NCBI RefSeq assembly: GCF_013927005.1
Contig: NZ_CP055930.1
Location: forward strand, 744,001-808,000
From: Enterobacter sp. RHBSTW-00175
Lineage (GTDB): Bacteria > Pseudomonadota > Gammaproteobacteria > Enterobacterales > Enterobacteriaceae
Reading direction: 5' to 3'
Length of the DNA stretch: 64,000 nucleotides
How positions within the stretch are numbered: the stretch's first letter is position 1; every line of letters starts with the position of its first letter. The notes below the pieces were generated by a model that worked only from the letters and a program-made list of their open reading frames with translations, was not told the origin of the DNA and did not search any database. Position numbers and translations under genes: made by a program. Of the stretch, positions 1 through 10,233 are shown in pieces.

Positions 1-1242
1 CGCCGCATCCTCCACGCAGCGGATGCAACCGGTAAAGAAGTTGAAACCACGCTGGTCAGTAAAGCCCTGGGCCACCCGAACATTCAGGTACTGGAACGCA
101 GCAATGCGGTCGACCTTATTATTTCCGATAAGATTGGACTGCCTGGTACGCGCCGCGTGGTGGGCGCCTGGGTCTGGAATCGCAATAAAGAGAAAGTCGA
201 AACCTGCCAGGCGAAAGCCGTTGTGCTGGCAACAGGCGGCGCATCCAAAGTTTATCAATACACCACAAACCCGGATATCGCCTCAGGTGATGGCATTGCC
301 ATGGCCTGGCGCGCTGGCTGCCGGGTGGCGAACCTGGAATTTAACCAGTTCCATCCAACAGCCTTATTCCACCCGCAGGCGCGTAACTTCTTACTGACTG
401 AAGCCCTGCGCGGCGAAGGTGCTTACCTGAAACGCCCGGATGGTTCGCGTTTTATGCCGGACTTTGATGCCAGAGGCGAACTCGCCCCACGTGATATCGT
501 TGCGCGAGCCATCGACCACGAGATGAAACGTCTTGGTGTTGATTGTATGTATCTGGATATTAGCCATAAACCGGCTGATTTCATTCGCCAGCACTTCCCG
601 ATGATTTACGAAAAACTGCTGAGCCTGGGAATTGATCTCACCCGCGACCCGGTTCCTATTGTTCCCGCGGCACACTATACCTGTGGCGGCGTCATGGTTG
701 ACGATCACGGTCGTACCGACGTTGACGGCCTGTATGCCATTGGCGAAGTAAGCTACACAGGGTTGCATGGGGCAAACCGCATGGCGTCTAACTCGCTGCT
801 CGAATGCCTGGTCTACGGGTGGTCAGCATCGGAAGATATTATTAAGCGGATGCCTTATGCACGCCCGACGGCGCACTTGCCGGCCTGGGACGAAAGCCGC
901 GTTGAGAACCCGGATGAGCTGGTTGTCATCCAGCATAACTGGCACGAGTTAAGGCTATTTATGTGGGACTACGTGGGGATTGTCCGTACAACCAAGCGCC
1001 TTGAACGCGCTTTACGACGCATCACCATGCTGCAACAGGAAATCGACGAGTATTACGCAAACTTCCGCGTATCCAATAACCTGCTCGAATTGCGTAACCT
1101 GGTACAGGTAGCTGAACTGATTGTGCGCTGCGCCATGATGCGTAAAGAGAGCCGCGGATTGCACTACACTCTGGATTACCCGGATCAGTTGGCCGAATCA
1201 GGCCCGTCGGTACTCTCCCCGGGTGCTCACATAAACAAATAA
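1..1242 (+). CDS. nadB: L-aspartate oxidase, 5' end outside the window
   Basis: FAD-dependent oxidation of L-aspartate to iminoaspartate, the first step of de novo NAD synthesis; cytoplasmic. The reading frame is open from base 1, so the N-terminal part (roughly 125 residues of a family length near 540, including the FAD dinucleotide fold) lies upstream of the window. The visible 413 residues contain the substrate-binding HPTALF stretch, the AHYTCGGV segment and the FAD-contacting [15 protein letters not shown] motif, then the helical C-terminal domain. Sequence is near-identical to E. coli NadB. It converges on trmN with overlapping 3' ends (1227-1242). Confidence 0.97.
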   Translation, partial: RRILHAADATGKEVETTLVSKALGHPNIQVLERSNAVDLIISDKIGLPGTRRVVGAWVWNRNKEKVETCQAKAVVLATGGASKVYQYTTNPDIASGDGIAMAWRAGCRVANLEFNQFHPTALFHPQARNFLLTEALRGEGAYLKRPDGSRFMPDFDARGELAPRDIVARAIDHEMKRLGVDCMYLDISHKPADFIRQHFPMIYEKLLSLGIDLTRDPVPIVPAAHYTCGGVMVDDHGRTDVDGLYAIGEVSYTGLHGANRMASNSLLECLVYGWSASEDIIKRMPYARPTAHLPAWDESRVENPDELVVIQHNWHELRLFMWDYVGIVRTTKRLERALRRITMLQQEIDEYYANFRVSNNLLELRNLVQVAELIVRCAMMRKESRGLHYTLDYPDQLAESGPSVLSPGAHINK

Positions 1243-1964
1243 AATGCCTGGGTCAGAGCAGTGTAATCTTCGGAATAACGCTGGTCTGACCCACGGATAA
1301 CCATCCGGTCGTTAAAACACTCGCCCTCTTTTGGTGACAGTGCCAGTAACACCCGGTGGGGCAAGCGCCCTTCTGTATCTGAAATATCAGTTCGCAGACG
1401 CAAGTTCCAGCCGATTTCCCGCGCAATTTCAATAAAGGTATTACCGGTGTTTTCTGGCAATACGACGCAGAAAAAACCCTCTTCTGAAATCAACTCAGCG
1501 GCACTGGTTAATAACGCGCGGTGATCAAGCGAACCGGTGTAGCGGGCCTGTTCACGCTCCGGCGTGCCGCACTCTACGCCGGGTTCATAGTAAGGTGGGT
1601 TGCTGACGATAAGATCGTAACGCGCAGTCTGCTCTGGTGCCCAGACAAGTACATCGGCACATTCCACTTTTACACGTTCAGCCCAGGGAGATTCAGCGGC
1701 ATTTTCACTTGCCTGCTCAGCGGCTTGTACGTCAAGCTCAACGGCATCGATGGTGACATGTTGCTCGGTACGCTGCGCCAGCATCAGCGCCAGAAGTCCG
1801 CTTCCTGAACCAATATCGAGAATACGTTTAACGCCAGCAACAGGAGCCCAGGATCCAAGAAGGATCCCATCTGTGCCGACTTTCATCGCACAGCGATCGT
1901 GAGCAATAAAGAACTGTTTAAATGTGAAACCATCGCGGCGCAATTGCGCTTTGAGTTGAGACAT
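1227..1964 (-). CDS. trmN: tRNA1(Val) (adenine(37)-N6)-methyltransferase
   Basis: SAM-dependent methylation of A37 in tRNA1-Val (YfiC/TrmN family). The 245-residue product has the SAM-binding [14 protein letters not shown] motif and the amino-methyltransferase NPPY motif (SNPPYYEPG). The open frame extends about 109 codons further upstream, but I place the start at the ATG at 1964 because that gives [18 protein letters not shown], which matches the E. coli N-terminus and length, and AGAAGG lies about 10 bases before it. It is divergent from srmB and overlaps the 3' end of nadB by 16 bp. Confidence 0.93.
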   Translation of the reverse strand: MSQLKAQLRRDGFTFKQFFIAHDRCAMKVGTDGILLGSWAPVAGVKRILDIGSGSGLLALMLAQRTEQHVTIDAVELDVQAAEQASENAAESPWAERVKVECADVLVWAPEQTARYDLIVSNPPYYEPGVECGTPEREQARYTGSLDHRALLTSAAELISEEGFFCVVLPENTGNTFIEIAREIGWNLRLRTDISDTEGRLPHRVLLALSPKEGECFNDRMVIRGSDQRYSEDYTALTQAFYLFM

Positions 1965-2096
1965 GTCAGGGCAACCTTCTAAGTGAAACTGGAGTAGCAT
2001 AGGGGAAAGCGAAGTGGTCGCAAAGCGATATCCATACAAACAGATGAAGATTACAGCCGTAACGTCTATAATCAGCGCCCCACACAGAGGTAGAAC

Positions 2097-3425
2097 ATGA
2101 CTGTAACGACTTTTTCCGAACTTGAACTCGATGAAAGCCTGCTCAATGCACTTGAGAGCAAAGGCTTTACACGCCCGACCGCCATTCAGGCCGCGGCCAT
2201 TCCGCCTGCGCTTGAGGGCCGCGATGTGCTCGGTTCTGCGCCAACCGGCACGGGGAAAACAGCAGCCTACTTGCTGCCTGTCTTGCAGCATTTGCTCGAT
2301 TTCCCCCGCAAAAAATCAGGCCCGCCGCGTATTTTGATCCTGACGCCTACTCGTGAACTGGCAATGCAGGTTGCCGAACACGCGCGTGAACTGGCTGCGA
2401 ACACCCATCTTGATATCGCCACCATTACCGGCGGTGTTGCGTATATGAACCACGCTGAAGTGTTCAGTGAGAACCAGGACATCGTCGTGGCGACGACTGG
2501 CCGTCTCCTGCAGTACATTAAAGAAGAGAATTTCGACTGCCGTGCGGTTGAAACGCTGATCCTCGACGAAGCTGACCGCATGCTGGACATGGGCTTTGCG
2601 CAGGATATCGAACACATCGCGGGTGAAACGCGCTGGCGTAACCAGACCATGCTGTTCTCTGCCACCCTGGAAGGGGAAGCGATTAAAGACTTCGCAGAGC
2701 GCCTGTTGGAAGATCCGGTGGAGGTGTCTGCAACCCCTTCCACCCGTGAGCGTAAGAAGATCCACCAGTGGTACTACCGCGCAGATGATCTGGAACACAA
2801 GGTTGAGTTGCTCAAGCATTTGCTGAAGCAAGAAGACGCGACTCGCACCATCGTCTTCGTGCGTAAGCGCGAGCGTGTGCACGAGCTGGCTGAAATGCTG
2901 CGTAATGCAGGGATCAACAACTGCTACCTTGAAGGCGAGATGGCGCAGGTTAAGCGTACCGAAGGCATCAAGCGTCTGACCGATGGTCGCGTAAACGTGC
3001 TGGTTGCCACCGATGTTGCTGCACGCGGGATCGACATTCCGGATGTAAGCCATGTGATTAACTTCGATATGCCCCGCAGCGGTGACACCTATCTGCACCG
3101 CATTGGCCGTACCGGTCGTGCAGGCCGCAAAGGTATAGCTATTTCTCTGGTCGAAGCACATGATTTTCTGCTGCTGCAGAAAATTGGCCGCTATGTTGAT
3201 GAGCCGCTGAAGGCTCGCGTTATCAGTGAGCTTCGTCCGACCACGCGTGCACCGAGCGAAAAAATGACGGGTAAACCGTCCAAGAAAGCGCTCGCCAAAC
3301 GTGCTGAGAAGAAAGAGAAAGAAAAAGAGAAGCCGCGCGTTAAACAACGCCACCGCGATACCAAGAATATTGGTAAGCGCCGTAAGCCAAGTGCTGCTGC
3401 GCCAGATTCGCAAACTGAAGAGTAA
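2097..3425 (+). CDS. srmB: ATP-dependent DEAD-box RNA helicase SrmB
   Basis: Cytoplasmic RNA helicase acting early in 50S subunit assembly. The 442-residue protein shows the ordered DEAD-box motifs: Q motif region FTRPTAIQ, Walker [28 protein letters not shown], motif [17 protein letters not shown] and [11 protein letters not shown]. The C-terminal 60 residues are a Lys/Arg-rich tail ([20 protein letters not shown]), as in E. coli SrmB. The start follows a GAGG element (CACAGAGGTAGAAC before the ATG). A hairpin terminator follows the stop codon. Confidence 0.97.
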   Translation: MTVTTFSELELDESLLNALESKGFTRPTAIQAAAIPPALEGRDVLGSAPTGTGKTAAYLLPVLQHLLDFPRKKSGPPRILILTPTRELAMQVAEHARELAANTHLDIATITGGVAYMNHAEVFSENQDIVVATTGRLLQYIKEENFDCRAVETLILDEADRMLDMGFAQDIEHIAGETRWRNQTMLFSATLEGEAIKDFAERLLEDPVEVSATPSTRERKKIHQWYYRADDLEHKVELLKHLLKQEDATRTIVFVRKRERVHELAEMLRNAGINNCYLEGEMAQVKRTEGIKRLTDGRVNVLVATDVAARGIDIPDVSHVINFDMPRSGDTYLHRIGRTGRAGRKGIAISLVEAHDFLLLQKIGRYVDEPLKARVISELRPTTRAPSEKMTGKPSKKALAKRAEKKEKEKEKPRVKQRHRDTKNIGKRRKPSAAAPDSQTEE

Positions 3426-3430
3426 AAAAA

Positions 3431-3455
3431 AGCCGGGTATCACCCGGCTTTTTCA
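3431..3455. terminator. bidirectional intrinsic terminator between srmB and grcA
   Basis: An 8-bp perfect stem (AGCCGGGT at 3431-3438, ACCCGGCT at 3442-3449) with a 3-base loop has A-runs on the left and T-runs on the right, so it can terminate both the srmB and the convergent grcA transcripts. Confidence 0.85.
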
Positions 3456-3478
3456 TTCTGCTTCCGTGACAAAAAGCC

Positions 3479-3862
3479 TTACAGGCTTTCAGTAAAGGTA
3501 CGCGCGATAACGTCGCGTTGCTGCTCGGGAGTCAGAGAGTTGAAACGTACTGCATAGCCAGACACACGAATGGTCAGCTGTGGATATTTTTCCGGGTGCT
3601 CAACGGCATCCATCAGCGTTTCGCGGCGCAGTACGTTAACGTTCAGGTGCTGACCACCTTCCACGCGTACTTCCGGTTTCACTTCCATTGGAATTTCACG
3701 GTATTCGATGTCGCCCAGTTTGCTTACTGGAACGATTTCATCTTCTGCAAAACCTGCTTTAGCCACTACACAGCGCGCTTCACCTTTCTCGCTGTCCAGC
3801 AGCCAGAAAGAGTTGAGCAGGTCGTCATTTGCAGCTTTAGTAATCTGGATACCTGTAATCAT
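3479..3862 (-). CDS. grcA: autonomous glycyl radical cofactor (YfiD)
   Basis: A spare glycyl-radical domain that can restore oxygen-cleaved pyruvate formate-lyase under microaerobic conditions. The 127-residue length equals that of E. coli GrcA, and the radical-bearing glycine is Gly102 in the RVSGYAVRF motif. The upstream region carries two FNR half-site pairs spaced as in E. coli (see the regulatory entry), supporting strong anaerobic or microaerobic control. It converges on srmB through a shared terminator. Confidence 0.97.
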   Translation of the reverse strand: MITGIQITKAANDDLLNSFWLLDSEKGEARCVVAKAGFAEDEIVPVSKLGDIEYREIPMEVKPEVRVEGGQHLNVNVLRRETLMDAVEHPEKYPQLTIRVSGYAVRFNSLTPEQQRDVIARTFTESL

Positions 3863-3939
3863 GTGATGCCTCCCTTAGGCTACATTAACTGGTGTCGGCC
3901 TGTTCAGGCCAATTGGTAAAACCATTGTTGCTTGCGTGT

Positions 3940-4035
3940 ATATATATCACTCAGCCCCTTGCGATTTATTGATTTAAATCAACAAAAACACCAACCACAT
4001 AAAGAGTGTGGTTTGATTTTATTGCTCCAGATCAA
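3940..4035 (-). promoter_or_regulatory. grcA promoter with two FNR boxes
   Basis: A perfect FNR consensus (TTGATTTAAATCAA) lies at 3969-3982 and a one-mismatch copy (TTGCTCCAGATCAA) at 4022-4035. Their centres are 53 bp apart, the same separation as the -40.5 and -93.5 sites reported for E. coli yfiD. A TATATA-rich -10 region occurs near 3940-3950 on the minus strand, placing the start site about 40 bases downstream of the proximal box. Confidence 0.85.
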
Positions 4036-4175
4036 TTTAACCACCTTACCAATTCAACCCAAATTGCATAGTTTCAAATTAAATTTAAGGACTTAGGGCA
4101 TTTTTCCGCGTGGAATTTTGATCACCAGGGTTTAACGGGTAAGCTAGGCGCAGATGAGATTCGCAGGAGAGCGAG

Positions 4176-4865
4176 ATGACAACCCCTTTAACATGGCACG
4201 ACGTTCTGGCCGAAGAAAAACAGCAACCCTATTTTATTAATACACTCAGCACCGTCGCGGCAGAGCGGCAATCTGGCCAGACGATTTATCCGCCGCAGAA
4301 AGATGTCTTCAACGCTTTCCGCTATACCGAACTGAATGATGTAAAAGTGGTTATCCTCGGTCAGGATCCTTACCACGGGCCAGGGCAAGCGCATGGTCTG
4401 GCATTTTCCGTGCGTCCTGGCATTGCCATCCCCCCTTCTCTTTTGAATATGTATAAAGAGCTTGAAGGTACCCTTCCCGGCTTTACCCGGCCAACACACG
4501 GTTACCTGGAAAGCTGGGCGCATCAGGGGGTTCTGTTATTGAATACCGTATTAACCGTGCGCGCAGGTCAGGCCCACTCTCACGCCAGCCTGGGCTGGGA
4601 AACTTTTACGGATAAAGTGATAAGCCTCATCAATGAACATCGTGAAGGCGTGGTGTTTTTATTGTGGGGATCTCATGCGCAGAAAAAAGGGGCGATTATT
4701 GACCCGCAGCGTCATCACGTGCTGAAAGCACCGCATCCATCACCGCTGTCTGCACACCGCGGCTTCTTTGGCAGTAATCATTTTGTTCTGGCGAACGAAT
4801 GGCTGGAAAAACGTGGCGAGACGCCGATCGACTGGATGCCTGTGCTGCCGGCAGAAAGTGAGTAG
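4176..4865 (+). CDS. ung: uracil-DNA glycosylase
   Basis: Removes uracil from DNA to start base-excision repair. The 229-residue protein has the water-activating loop GQDPYHG with catalytic Asp64 and the DNA-intercalating [10 protein letters not shown] motif near residue 187, both intact. It is preceded by a GGAG ribosome site (CGCAGGAGAGCGAG before the ATG), is divergent from grcA and convergent with yfiF. Confidence 0.98.
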   Translation: MTTPLTWHDVLAEEKQQPYFINTLSTVAAERQSGQTIYPPQKDVFNAFRYTELNDVKVVILGQDPYHGPGQAHGLAFSVRPGIAIPPSLLNMYKELEGTLPGFTRPTHGYLESWAHQGVLLLNTVLTVRAGQAHSHASLGWETFTDKVISLINEHREGVVFLLWGSHAQKKGAIIDPQRHHVLKAPHPSPLSAHRGFFGSNHFVLANEWLEKRGETPIDWMPVLPAESE

Positions 4866-4874
4866 TTTTATGCA

Positions 4875-4898
4875 GTATGCCCGGCTCACCGGGCATAC
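4875..4898. terminator. hairpin between ung and yfiF
   Basis: Perfect 10-bp stem (GTATGCCCGG at 4875-4884 and its complement at 4889-4898) with a 4-base loop lies between convergent genes. There is no strong T-run on either side, so it may be a weak or processed terminator. Confidence 0.5.
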
Positions 4899-4914
4899 CA
4901 CCGCAGATTAAGGC

Positions 4915-6030
4915 TTATGCCTTATTCTGACGCCACCATTCAGCCAGCAGTACGCCGGTTGCAACGGAAACGTTGAGGCTTTCGACATTACCAGTACCGT
5001 CGATAGACACGCTCAGATCGGCACTCGACAGCGCAGCATCAGACAGACCATCGCGCTCCTGACCCAACACCAGCACCATCTTACGCGGCAGCGTCGCTTT
5101 AAACAGCGGTGTACCGGCGTGGCTGGAGGTGGTCACAATGGAATAGCCCGCTTTGCGGAACTGCTCGATGGCATCCAGAACACTATCACCGGTGATCGGC
5201 TGAACATGCTCAGCACCACCTTCTGCGGTACGGATCGCCGCACCTGATTCCAGCAGCGCAGCGTCCTGCAACAGCACGCCTTTCACGCCAAAGTGCGCGC
5301 AGCTACGCATCATCGCCCCCAGGTTATGCGGGTTGCCGACATCTTCCAGCGCCAGAACGCAGTCATCTGCCTCAGCCTGGCTCACCCATTGCTGAACAGT
5401 CGTCCCGTTACGTTTTTTGATCAGGAAGCAAACGCCACCGTGGTGTTCGGTACCGGACGCTTTGGTCAGCTCGGCATCATCAACCACATGGTAGGCTTTA
5501 CGGTTCGCCGCCATCCAGCGCAGCGCTTCTTTGAAGCGTGGCGTTACGCTCTGAATAAACCAGGCACGAACGATGCACTCAGGGCGGCTCTGGAACAGTG
5601 CCTGGCACGCATTCTCACCGTACACGCGGGTCTCTTCCGCACGCTGACGGCGCAGCACTTCAGGATCGATAAAGCTTTTACCGCTGATACCGCCGTGATC
5701 GGCCTTTTCTGGCGTCTCGTCGCCAGGGGCGCGAGAAACGGTACGCCACGGGGACGAGCCATCACGTGAGAAATCATCACGTGGACGGTCATCGCGTGGA
5801 CGGTCATCGCGTTTGCGATCGTCACGCTTACGATCATCACGTTTGCGGTCATCACCGCGGTTATTTCTGTCATCGCGGGCGGGGCGACGGCCACCGTCTG
5901 CACGAGAAGACGCCGGACGCCCGCCACCTTTTCCGGTACGCGGATTTTGGGTGCGTTTATCAGAATCCTCATCACTGCGGACATACATCACTTTGACCTT
6001 GCCGCTTTTGTTCTTTAATTCGTCGTTCAT
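4915..6030 (-). CDS. yfiF: SpoU/TrmH-family RNA methyltransferase YfiF
   Basis: Putative tRNA/rRNA 2'-O-methyltransferase of the SPOUT superfamily; its substrate is not known to me. The ATG at 6030 has GGAGAAAAGC directly upstream and matches the E. coli N-terminus (MNDE-K), so I prefer it to the GTG 12 bases further out. The 371-residue product is longer than the about 345 of E. coli because of an Arg/Asp-rich tandem repeat around residues 61-85. The substrate-binding domain follows, then the knotted C-terminal domain with [30 protein letters not shown] and [11 protein letters not shown], the usual SPOUT motifs 1-3. Confidence 0.92.
   Translation of the reverse strand: MNDELKNKSGKVKVMYVRSDEDSDKRTQNPRTGKGGGRPASSRADGGRRPARDDRNNRGDDRKRDDRKRDDRKRDDRPRDDRPRDDFSRDGSSPWRTVSRAPGDETPEKADHGGISGKSFIDPEVLRRQRAEETRVYGENACQALFQSRPECIVRAWFIQSVTPRFKEALRWMAANRKAYHVVDDAELTKASGTEHHGGVCFLIKKRNGTTVQQWVSQAEADDCVLALEDVGNPHNLGAMMRSCAHFGVKGVLLQDAALLESGAAIRTAEGGAEHVQPITGDSVLDAIEQFRKAGYSIVTTSSHAGTPLFKATLPRKMVLVLGQERDGLSDAALSSADLSVSIDGTGNVESLNVSVATGVLLAEWWRQNKA
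5776..5850 (-). repeat. in-frame 15-bp tandem repeats inside yfiF
   Basis: Five contiguous near-identical 15-bp units at 5776, 5791, 5806, 5821 and 5836 encode DDRKR or DDRPR pentapeptides. Because 15 is a multiple of 3, gain or loss of a unit changes only the length of a charged linker. Confidence 0.9.
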
Positions 6031-6236
6031 GCTTTTCTCCACCAGCGCTGCGCGAAGCGCGCAGATTACCCGATGTGCAAGCTCATAGCCATTATTTCGT
6101 ACAAAAGCCTGCGACTATTGTTCTCATTGAATAAAACGCATTGTCGTTTCAAATAGGCTCATTGATAATATGTAACATATTAGAAACAAAATCGGCGTTC
6201 TGCCGCTCTGTCCCACAGCTCTATCAGAGGTTAGTT

Positions 6237-6656
6237 ATGAATACCGTATGTGCCAACTGTCAGGCTCTTAACCGCATTCCCGATGATCGGATTGATGATG
6301 GTGCGAAGTGCGGGCGTTGCGGTCACGAATTGTTTGATGGTGACGTGATTAACGCGACGGGTGCTACGCTGGACAAACTCCTCAAGGATGATCTGCCCGT
6401 GGTTGTGGATTTCTGGGCGCCATGGTGTGGTCCATGCCGGAGTTTTGCGCCAATCTTTGAAGATGTTGCAGAAGAGCGCAGTGGTAAAATGCGTTTCGTG
6501 AAAGTGAACACCGAAGCTGAACGCGAGCTTAGCGCTCGCTTCCGTATACGCAGTATCCCGACCATTATGATTTTCAAAAATGGCGAAGTGATCGACATGC
6601 TTAACGGCGCAGTTCCTAAGGCTCCATTTGAGAGCTGGCTGAACGAATCCGTGTAA
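6237..6656 (+). CDS. trxC: thioredoxin 2
   Basis: Cytoplasmic dithiol reductase with an N-terminal zinc finger. The 139-residue product has Cys5-x2-Cys8 and Cys25-x2-Cys28 as zinc ligands and the redox-active WCGPC at 63-67, with the cis-proline in SIPTIMIF. I place the start at 6237, preceded by CAGAGG, rather than at the ATG 96 bases upstream, because it gives the family N-terminus MNTVCANC. In E. coli the gene is OxyR-regulated; I did not identify an OxyR site here with confidence. Confidence 0.97.
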   Translation: MNTVCANCQALNRIPDDRIDDGAKCGRCGHELFDGDVINATGATLDKLLKDDLPVVVDFWAPWCGPCRSFAPIFEDVAEERSGKMRFVKVNTEAERELSARFRIRSIPTIMIFKNGEVIDMLNGAVPKAPFESWLNESV

Positions 6657-6661
6657 CAATC

Positions 6662-6690
6662 ACGGGGCACATCTTGTGCCCCGTTCTTCC
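6662..6690 (+). terminator. trxC intrinsic terminator
   Basis: Nine-bp perfect stem (ACGGGGCAC at 6662-6670, GTGCCCCGT at 6676-6684) with a 5-base loop, followed by TCTTCC. Confidence 0.8.
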
Positions 6691-6725
6691 CTCTGCGAAA
6701 ATGGTGTTTTTCCTGCATTTCGCCC

Positions 6726-7424
6726 ATGACTGATAACGCCGTACTTCAATTACGCGCCGAACGCCTTGCGCGTGCGACCCGCCCTTTCCTTGCTCGTGGC
6801 AACCGTATCCGCCGCTGTCAGCGCTGCCTGCTGCCGCTCAAGGTTTGCCTGTGCGAAACACTTGCCCCTGCTCAAGCACAAAGCCGTTTTTGCCTGGTCA
6901 TGTTCGATACCGAACCCATGAAACCCAGCAATACAGGGCGTCTGATTGCGGATATTCTGCCGGACACAACGGCATTTCAGTGGTCACGTACCGAACCATC
7001 TCAGGCGCTGCTCGATCTGGTTGCCAGTGATGAGTATCAGCCGATGGTCGTTTTCCCGGCCTCTTATGCAGGAGAGAGCCGTCAGGTGCTTTCTGCGCCG
7101 CCTTCAGGGAAGCCGCCGCTATTCATTATGCTGGATGGCACCTGGACCGAAGCGCGAAAAATGTTCCGCAAAAGTCCTTATCTTGACGCGCTGCCAGTCA
7201 TTTCAGTCGATCTGTCACGCGTATCTACTTACCGACTGCGTGAAGCGCACGCAGAGGGACAATACTGCACCGCAGAAGTGGCAATTGCGCTGTTGGACCT
7301 TGCCGGGGATACGTTAGCGGCAGCTGCGCTGGGCGGCTATTTTTCCCGTTTTCGTGAGCGCTACCTGGCAGGAAAAACCATTCATAAGGGCAGTGTCACA
7401 GCAGACGAAGCAGAAAACGTTTAA
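6726..7424 (+). CDS. tapT: tRNA-uridine aminocarboxypropyltransferase (DTW domain)
   Basis: YfiP/TapT family enzyme that forms acp3U at position 47 of tRNA using SAM. The 232-residue protein has an N-terminal cysteine cluster (CQRCLLPLKVCLC) and the defining DTW-type motif as MLDGTWTEARKMF, followed by the YRLREA segment. It lies 35 bp upstream of patZ on the same strand and probably shares its transcript. Confidence 0.9.
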   Translation: MTDNAVLQLRAERLARATRPFLARGNRIRRCQRCLLPLKVCLCETLAPAQAQSRFCLVMFDTEPMKPSNTGRLIADILPDTTAFQWSRTEPSQALLDLVASDEYQPMVVFPASYAGESRQVLSAPPSGKPPLFIMLDGTWTEARKMFRKSPYLDALPVISVDLSRVSTYRLREAHAEGQYCTAEVAIALLDLAGDTLAAAALGGYFSRFRERYLAGKTIHKGSVTADEAENV

Positions 7425-7459
7425 AATCATCAGGTCACTCGTATCTACTGGAGACTTGC

Positions 7460-10123
7460 ATGAGTCAGCGAGGCCTGGAAGCGCTACTACGCCCTAAATC
7501 CATTGCTGTTATCGGTGCGTCGATGAAGCCTGATCGTGCAGGTTATCTGATGATGCGTAATTTACTGGCCGGTGGATTTAATGGCCCCGTGTTGCCGGTT
7601 ACGCCCTCCTGGAAAGCGGTACAGGGCGTACTGGCGTGGCCCGATGTGCAGAGCCTGCCTTTTGTGCCAGACCTTGCCGTGCTGTGTACAAACGCGAAAC
7701 GTAACCTGGACCTGCTTGAGTCACTTGGCCAGAAAGGGTGTAAAACCTGCATTATCCTCTCTTCTCCTCCTGAACAGCATCCTGAGCTTCTCGCCTGTGC
7801 CAGCCGGTATCAGATGCGCATTCTCGGCCCAAACAGTCTCGGTTTGCTGGCGCCCTGGCAGGGTCTGAATGCCAGTTTTTCCCCCGTTCCGATTCGCAAA
7901 GGCAAGCTGGCGTTTATTTCCCAGTCTGCGGCTGTATCAAATACCATCCTCGACTGGGCGCAACAGCGCGAAATGGGATTTTCCTACTTCATCGCGCTGG
8001 GCGACAGCCTGGATATTGATGTCGATGAGCTGCTGGATTTCCTGGCCAGGGACAGCAAAACCAGTGCAATATTGCTGTACCTAGAACATTTAAGCGATGC
8101 CCGCCGTTTTGTCTCAGCAGCCCGTAGTGCATCGCGTAATAAACCGATTCTGGTCATCAAAAGTGGCCGTAGCCCAGCCGCACAACGGCTTCTGCATTCA
8201 CATTCAGGAATGGATCCTGCGTGGGATGCCGCTATTCAGCGCGCAGGTTTGCTGCGTGTTCAGGATACACATGAGCTTTTTTCCGCGGTCGAGACACTGA
8301 GCCATATGCGCCCGTTGCGCGGTGAGAAATTAATGATAGTCAGTAATGGTGCAGCACCTGCTGCACTGGCTCTGGACGAACTGTGGCTACGTAATGGCAA
8401 ACTGGCGGCGCTCAGTGAGGAGACGCTTCAGCGCTTGCGTGACGCCCTGCCAACAAGCGTTTCATCCGGTAATCCGCTGGATTTGCGCGATGATGCCAGC
8501 AGCGAGCGTTACATCAAAGCCATCTCTATCTTGCTGGATAGCCAGGATTTTGATGCGCTGATGATCATTCATTCGCCAAGTGCCGCCGCCCCCGGCAGCG
8601 AAAGTGCGCGAGGGCTTATCGAAGCGGTTCGAAATCATCCTCGCGGGAAATACGTCACGCTGCTAACCAACTGGTGTGGAGAGTTTTCATCACAGGAAGC
8701 ACGGCGGCTGTTTAGTGAAGCCGGGCTTCCGACCTATCGCACCCCGGAAGGCACCATCACCGCGTTTATGCATATGGTGGAATATCGTCGTAACCAGAAA
8801 CAGTTGCGTGAAACCCCTGCTTTACCGGGTCATCTGGCGGCGAATACCGTTGATGTTCGCAGGTTGTTGCAACGGGCCATCGAGGAGGGTGCAACATCTC
8901 TGGACACCCATGAAGTGCAGCCGATCCTCGGCAGCTATGGGATACACACCCTACCCACCTGGATTGCCAGCGACAGCGCAGAGGCCGTTCATATTGCCGA
9001 GCAAATTGGTTACCCGGTTGCGCTGAAACTGCGTTCGCCGGATATCCCGCATAAGTCCGATATTCAGGGCGTTATGTTGTATTTACGCACTGCTGCGGAA
9101 GTACAACAGGCCGCAGACGCCATTCTCGATCGGGTAAAAATGGCCTGGCCGCAGGCGAGGATCCACGGTTTGCTGGTGCAAAGTATGGCCAACCGTGCCG
9201 GTGCCCAGGAGTTACGGGTGGTGGTTGAGCACGACCCGGTCTTTGGCCCACTGATTATGCTGGGTGAAGGCGGTGTTGAATGGCGCCCTGAAGAGCAGGC
9301 AGTGGTCGCCCTGCCACCACTGAACATGAACCTGGCGCGCTATCTGGTTATTCAGGCCATTAAAAGCAAGAAAATCCGCGGGCGAAGTGCACTGAGACCG
9401 CTGGATATCGCCGGGCTAAGCCAGTTTTTGGTGCAGGTTTCTAATCTGATTGTTGATTGTGCTGAAATTCAGCGCCTGGATATTCATCCGCTGCTGGCTT
9501 CTGGCACTGAATTTACCGCGCTGGACGTCACGCTGGATATTGCGCCCTTTAAAGGTGACAGCGAAAGCAGGCTGGCTATTCGTCCTTACCCGCTGCAACT
9601 TGAAGAATGGGTGGAAATGAAAAACGGCGAACGCGTGCTGTTCCGCCCTATCCTGCCAGAAGATGAACCTCAGTTGCGGGTGTTTATCTCGCAAGTAACG
9701 AAAGAAGATCTCTACTATCGCTACTTCAGCGAAATCAACGAATTTACCCACGAAGATTTAGCCAACATGACCCAGATCGACTACGATCGTGAAATGGCAT
9801 TTGTGGCTGTTCGTCGCCTGGAAGCAGAGGAAGAGATCCTGGGTGTTACGCGTGCGATCTCTGATCCTGATAACGTGGATGCGGAGTTCGCCGTGCTGGT
9901 ACGTTCCGATCTGAAGGGGCTGGGTCTGGGCAGACGCCTGCTGGAAAAACTCATCAGTTATACGCGCGATCACGGATTGTTACGCCTGAATGGCATTACT
10001 ATGCCTAACAATCGCGGCATGGTAACTCTGGCGCGAAAACTTGGTTTTGACGTTGATATCCAACTGGAGGAAGGTATTGTTTCCCTGACCCTCGGCCTGA
10101 ATTCGGCGGATAAACAAGAGTAA
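7460..10123 (+). CDS. patZ: protein lysine acetyltransferase (Pat/YfiQ)
   Basis: GNAT-type protein Nε-lysine acetyltransferase that modifies metabolic enzymes such as acetyl-CoA synthetase. The 887-residue protein is organised like NDP-forming acyl-CoA synthetases: a CoA-binding Rossmann domain (IAVIGAS near residue 15), a succinyl-CoA ligase-like middle, an ATP-grasp-like region at about 480-700, then a C-terminal GNAT domain (about 725-885) with the acetyl-CoA loop LKGLGLGRRLL. The ATG is preceded by TGGAGAC. It is probably co-transcribed with tapT; the next gene, pssA, is 110 bp downstream. Confidence 0.95.
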   Translation: MSQRGLEALLRPKSIAVIGASMKPDRAGYLMMRNLLAGGFNGPVLPVTPSWKAVQGVLAWPDVQSLPFVPDLAVLCTNAKRNLDLLESLGQKGCKTCIILSSPPEQHPELLACASRYQMRILGPNSLGLLAPWQGLNASFSPVPIRKGKLAFISQSAAVSNTILDWAQQREMGFSYFIALGDSLDIDVDELLDFLARDSKTSAILLYLEHLSDARRFVSAARSASRNKPILVIKSGRSPAAQRLLHSHSGMDPAWDAAIQRAGLLRVQDTHELFSAVETLSHMRPLRGEKLMIVSNGAAPAALALDELWLRNGKLAALSEETLQRLRDALPTSVSSGNPLDLRDDASSERYIKAISILLDSQDFDALMIIHSPSAAAPGSESARGLIEAVRNHPRGKYVTLLTNWCGEFSSQEARRLFSEAGLPTYRTPEGTITAFMHMVEYRRNQKQLRETPALPGHLAANTVDVRRLLQRAIEEGATSLDTHEVQPILGSYGIHTLPTWIASDSAEAVHIAEQIGYPVALKLRSPDIPHKSDIQGVMLYLRTAAEVQQAADAILDRVKMAWPQARIHGLLVQSMANRAGAQELRVVVEHDPVFGPLIMLGEGGVEWRPEEQAVVALPPLNMNLARYLVIQAIKSKKIRGRSALRPLDIAGLSQFLVQVSNLIVDCAEIQRLDIHPLLASGTEFTALDVTLDIAPFKGDSESRLAIRPYPLQLEEWVEMKNGERVLFRPILPEDEPQLRVFISQVTKEDLYYRYFSEINEFTHEDLANMTQIDYDREMAFVAVRRLEAEEEILGVTRAISDPDNVDAEFAVLVRSDLKGLGLGRRLLEKLISYTRDHGLLRLNGITMPNNRGMVTLARKLGFDVDIQLEEGIVSLTLGLNSADKQE

Positions 10124-10233
10124 CCTACTGGAAATGTTAACCACTTTGGATGGTACTGGTGGTATCATTGTCCGCTTATGTTGTTTGCCTGGTACAGACA
10201 ACCCTTCAATGAACAGAGAAGAAACGCACTGTG

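Noticed and set aside
2316..3443. 375-codon minus-strand frame across srmB
   Set aside because: Antisense shadow of the helicase gene; no ribosome site or homology, and srmB is clearly coding.
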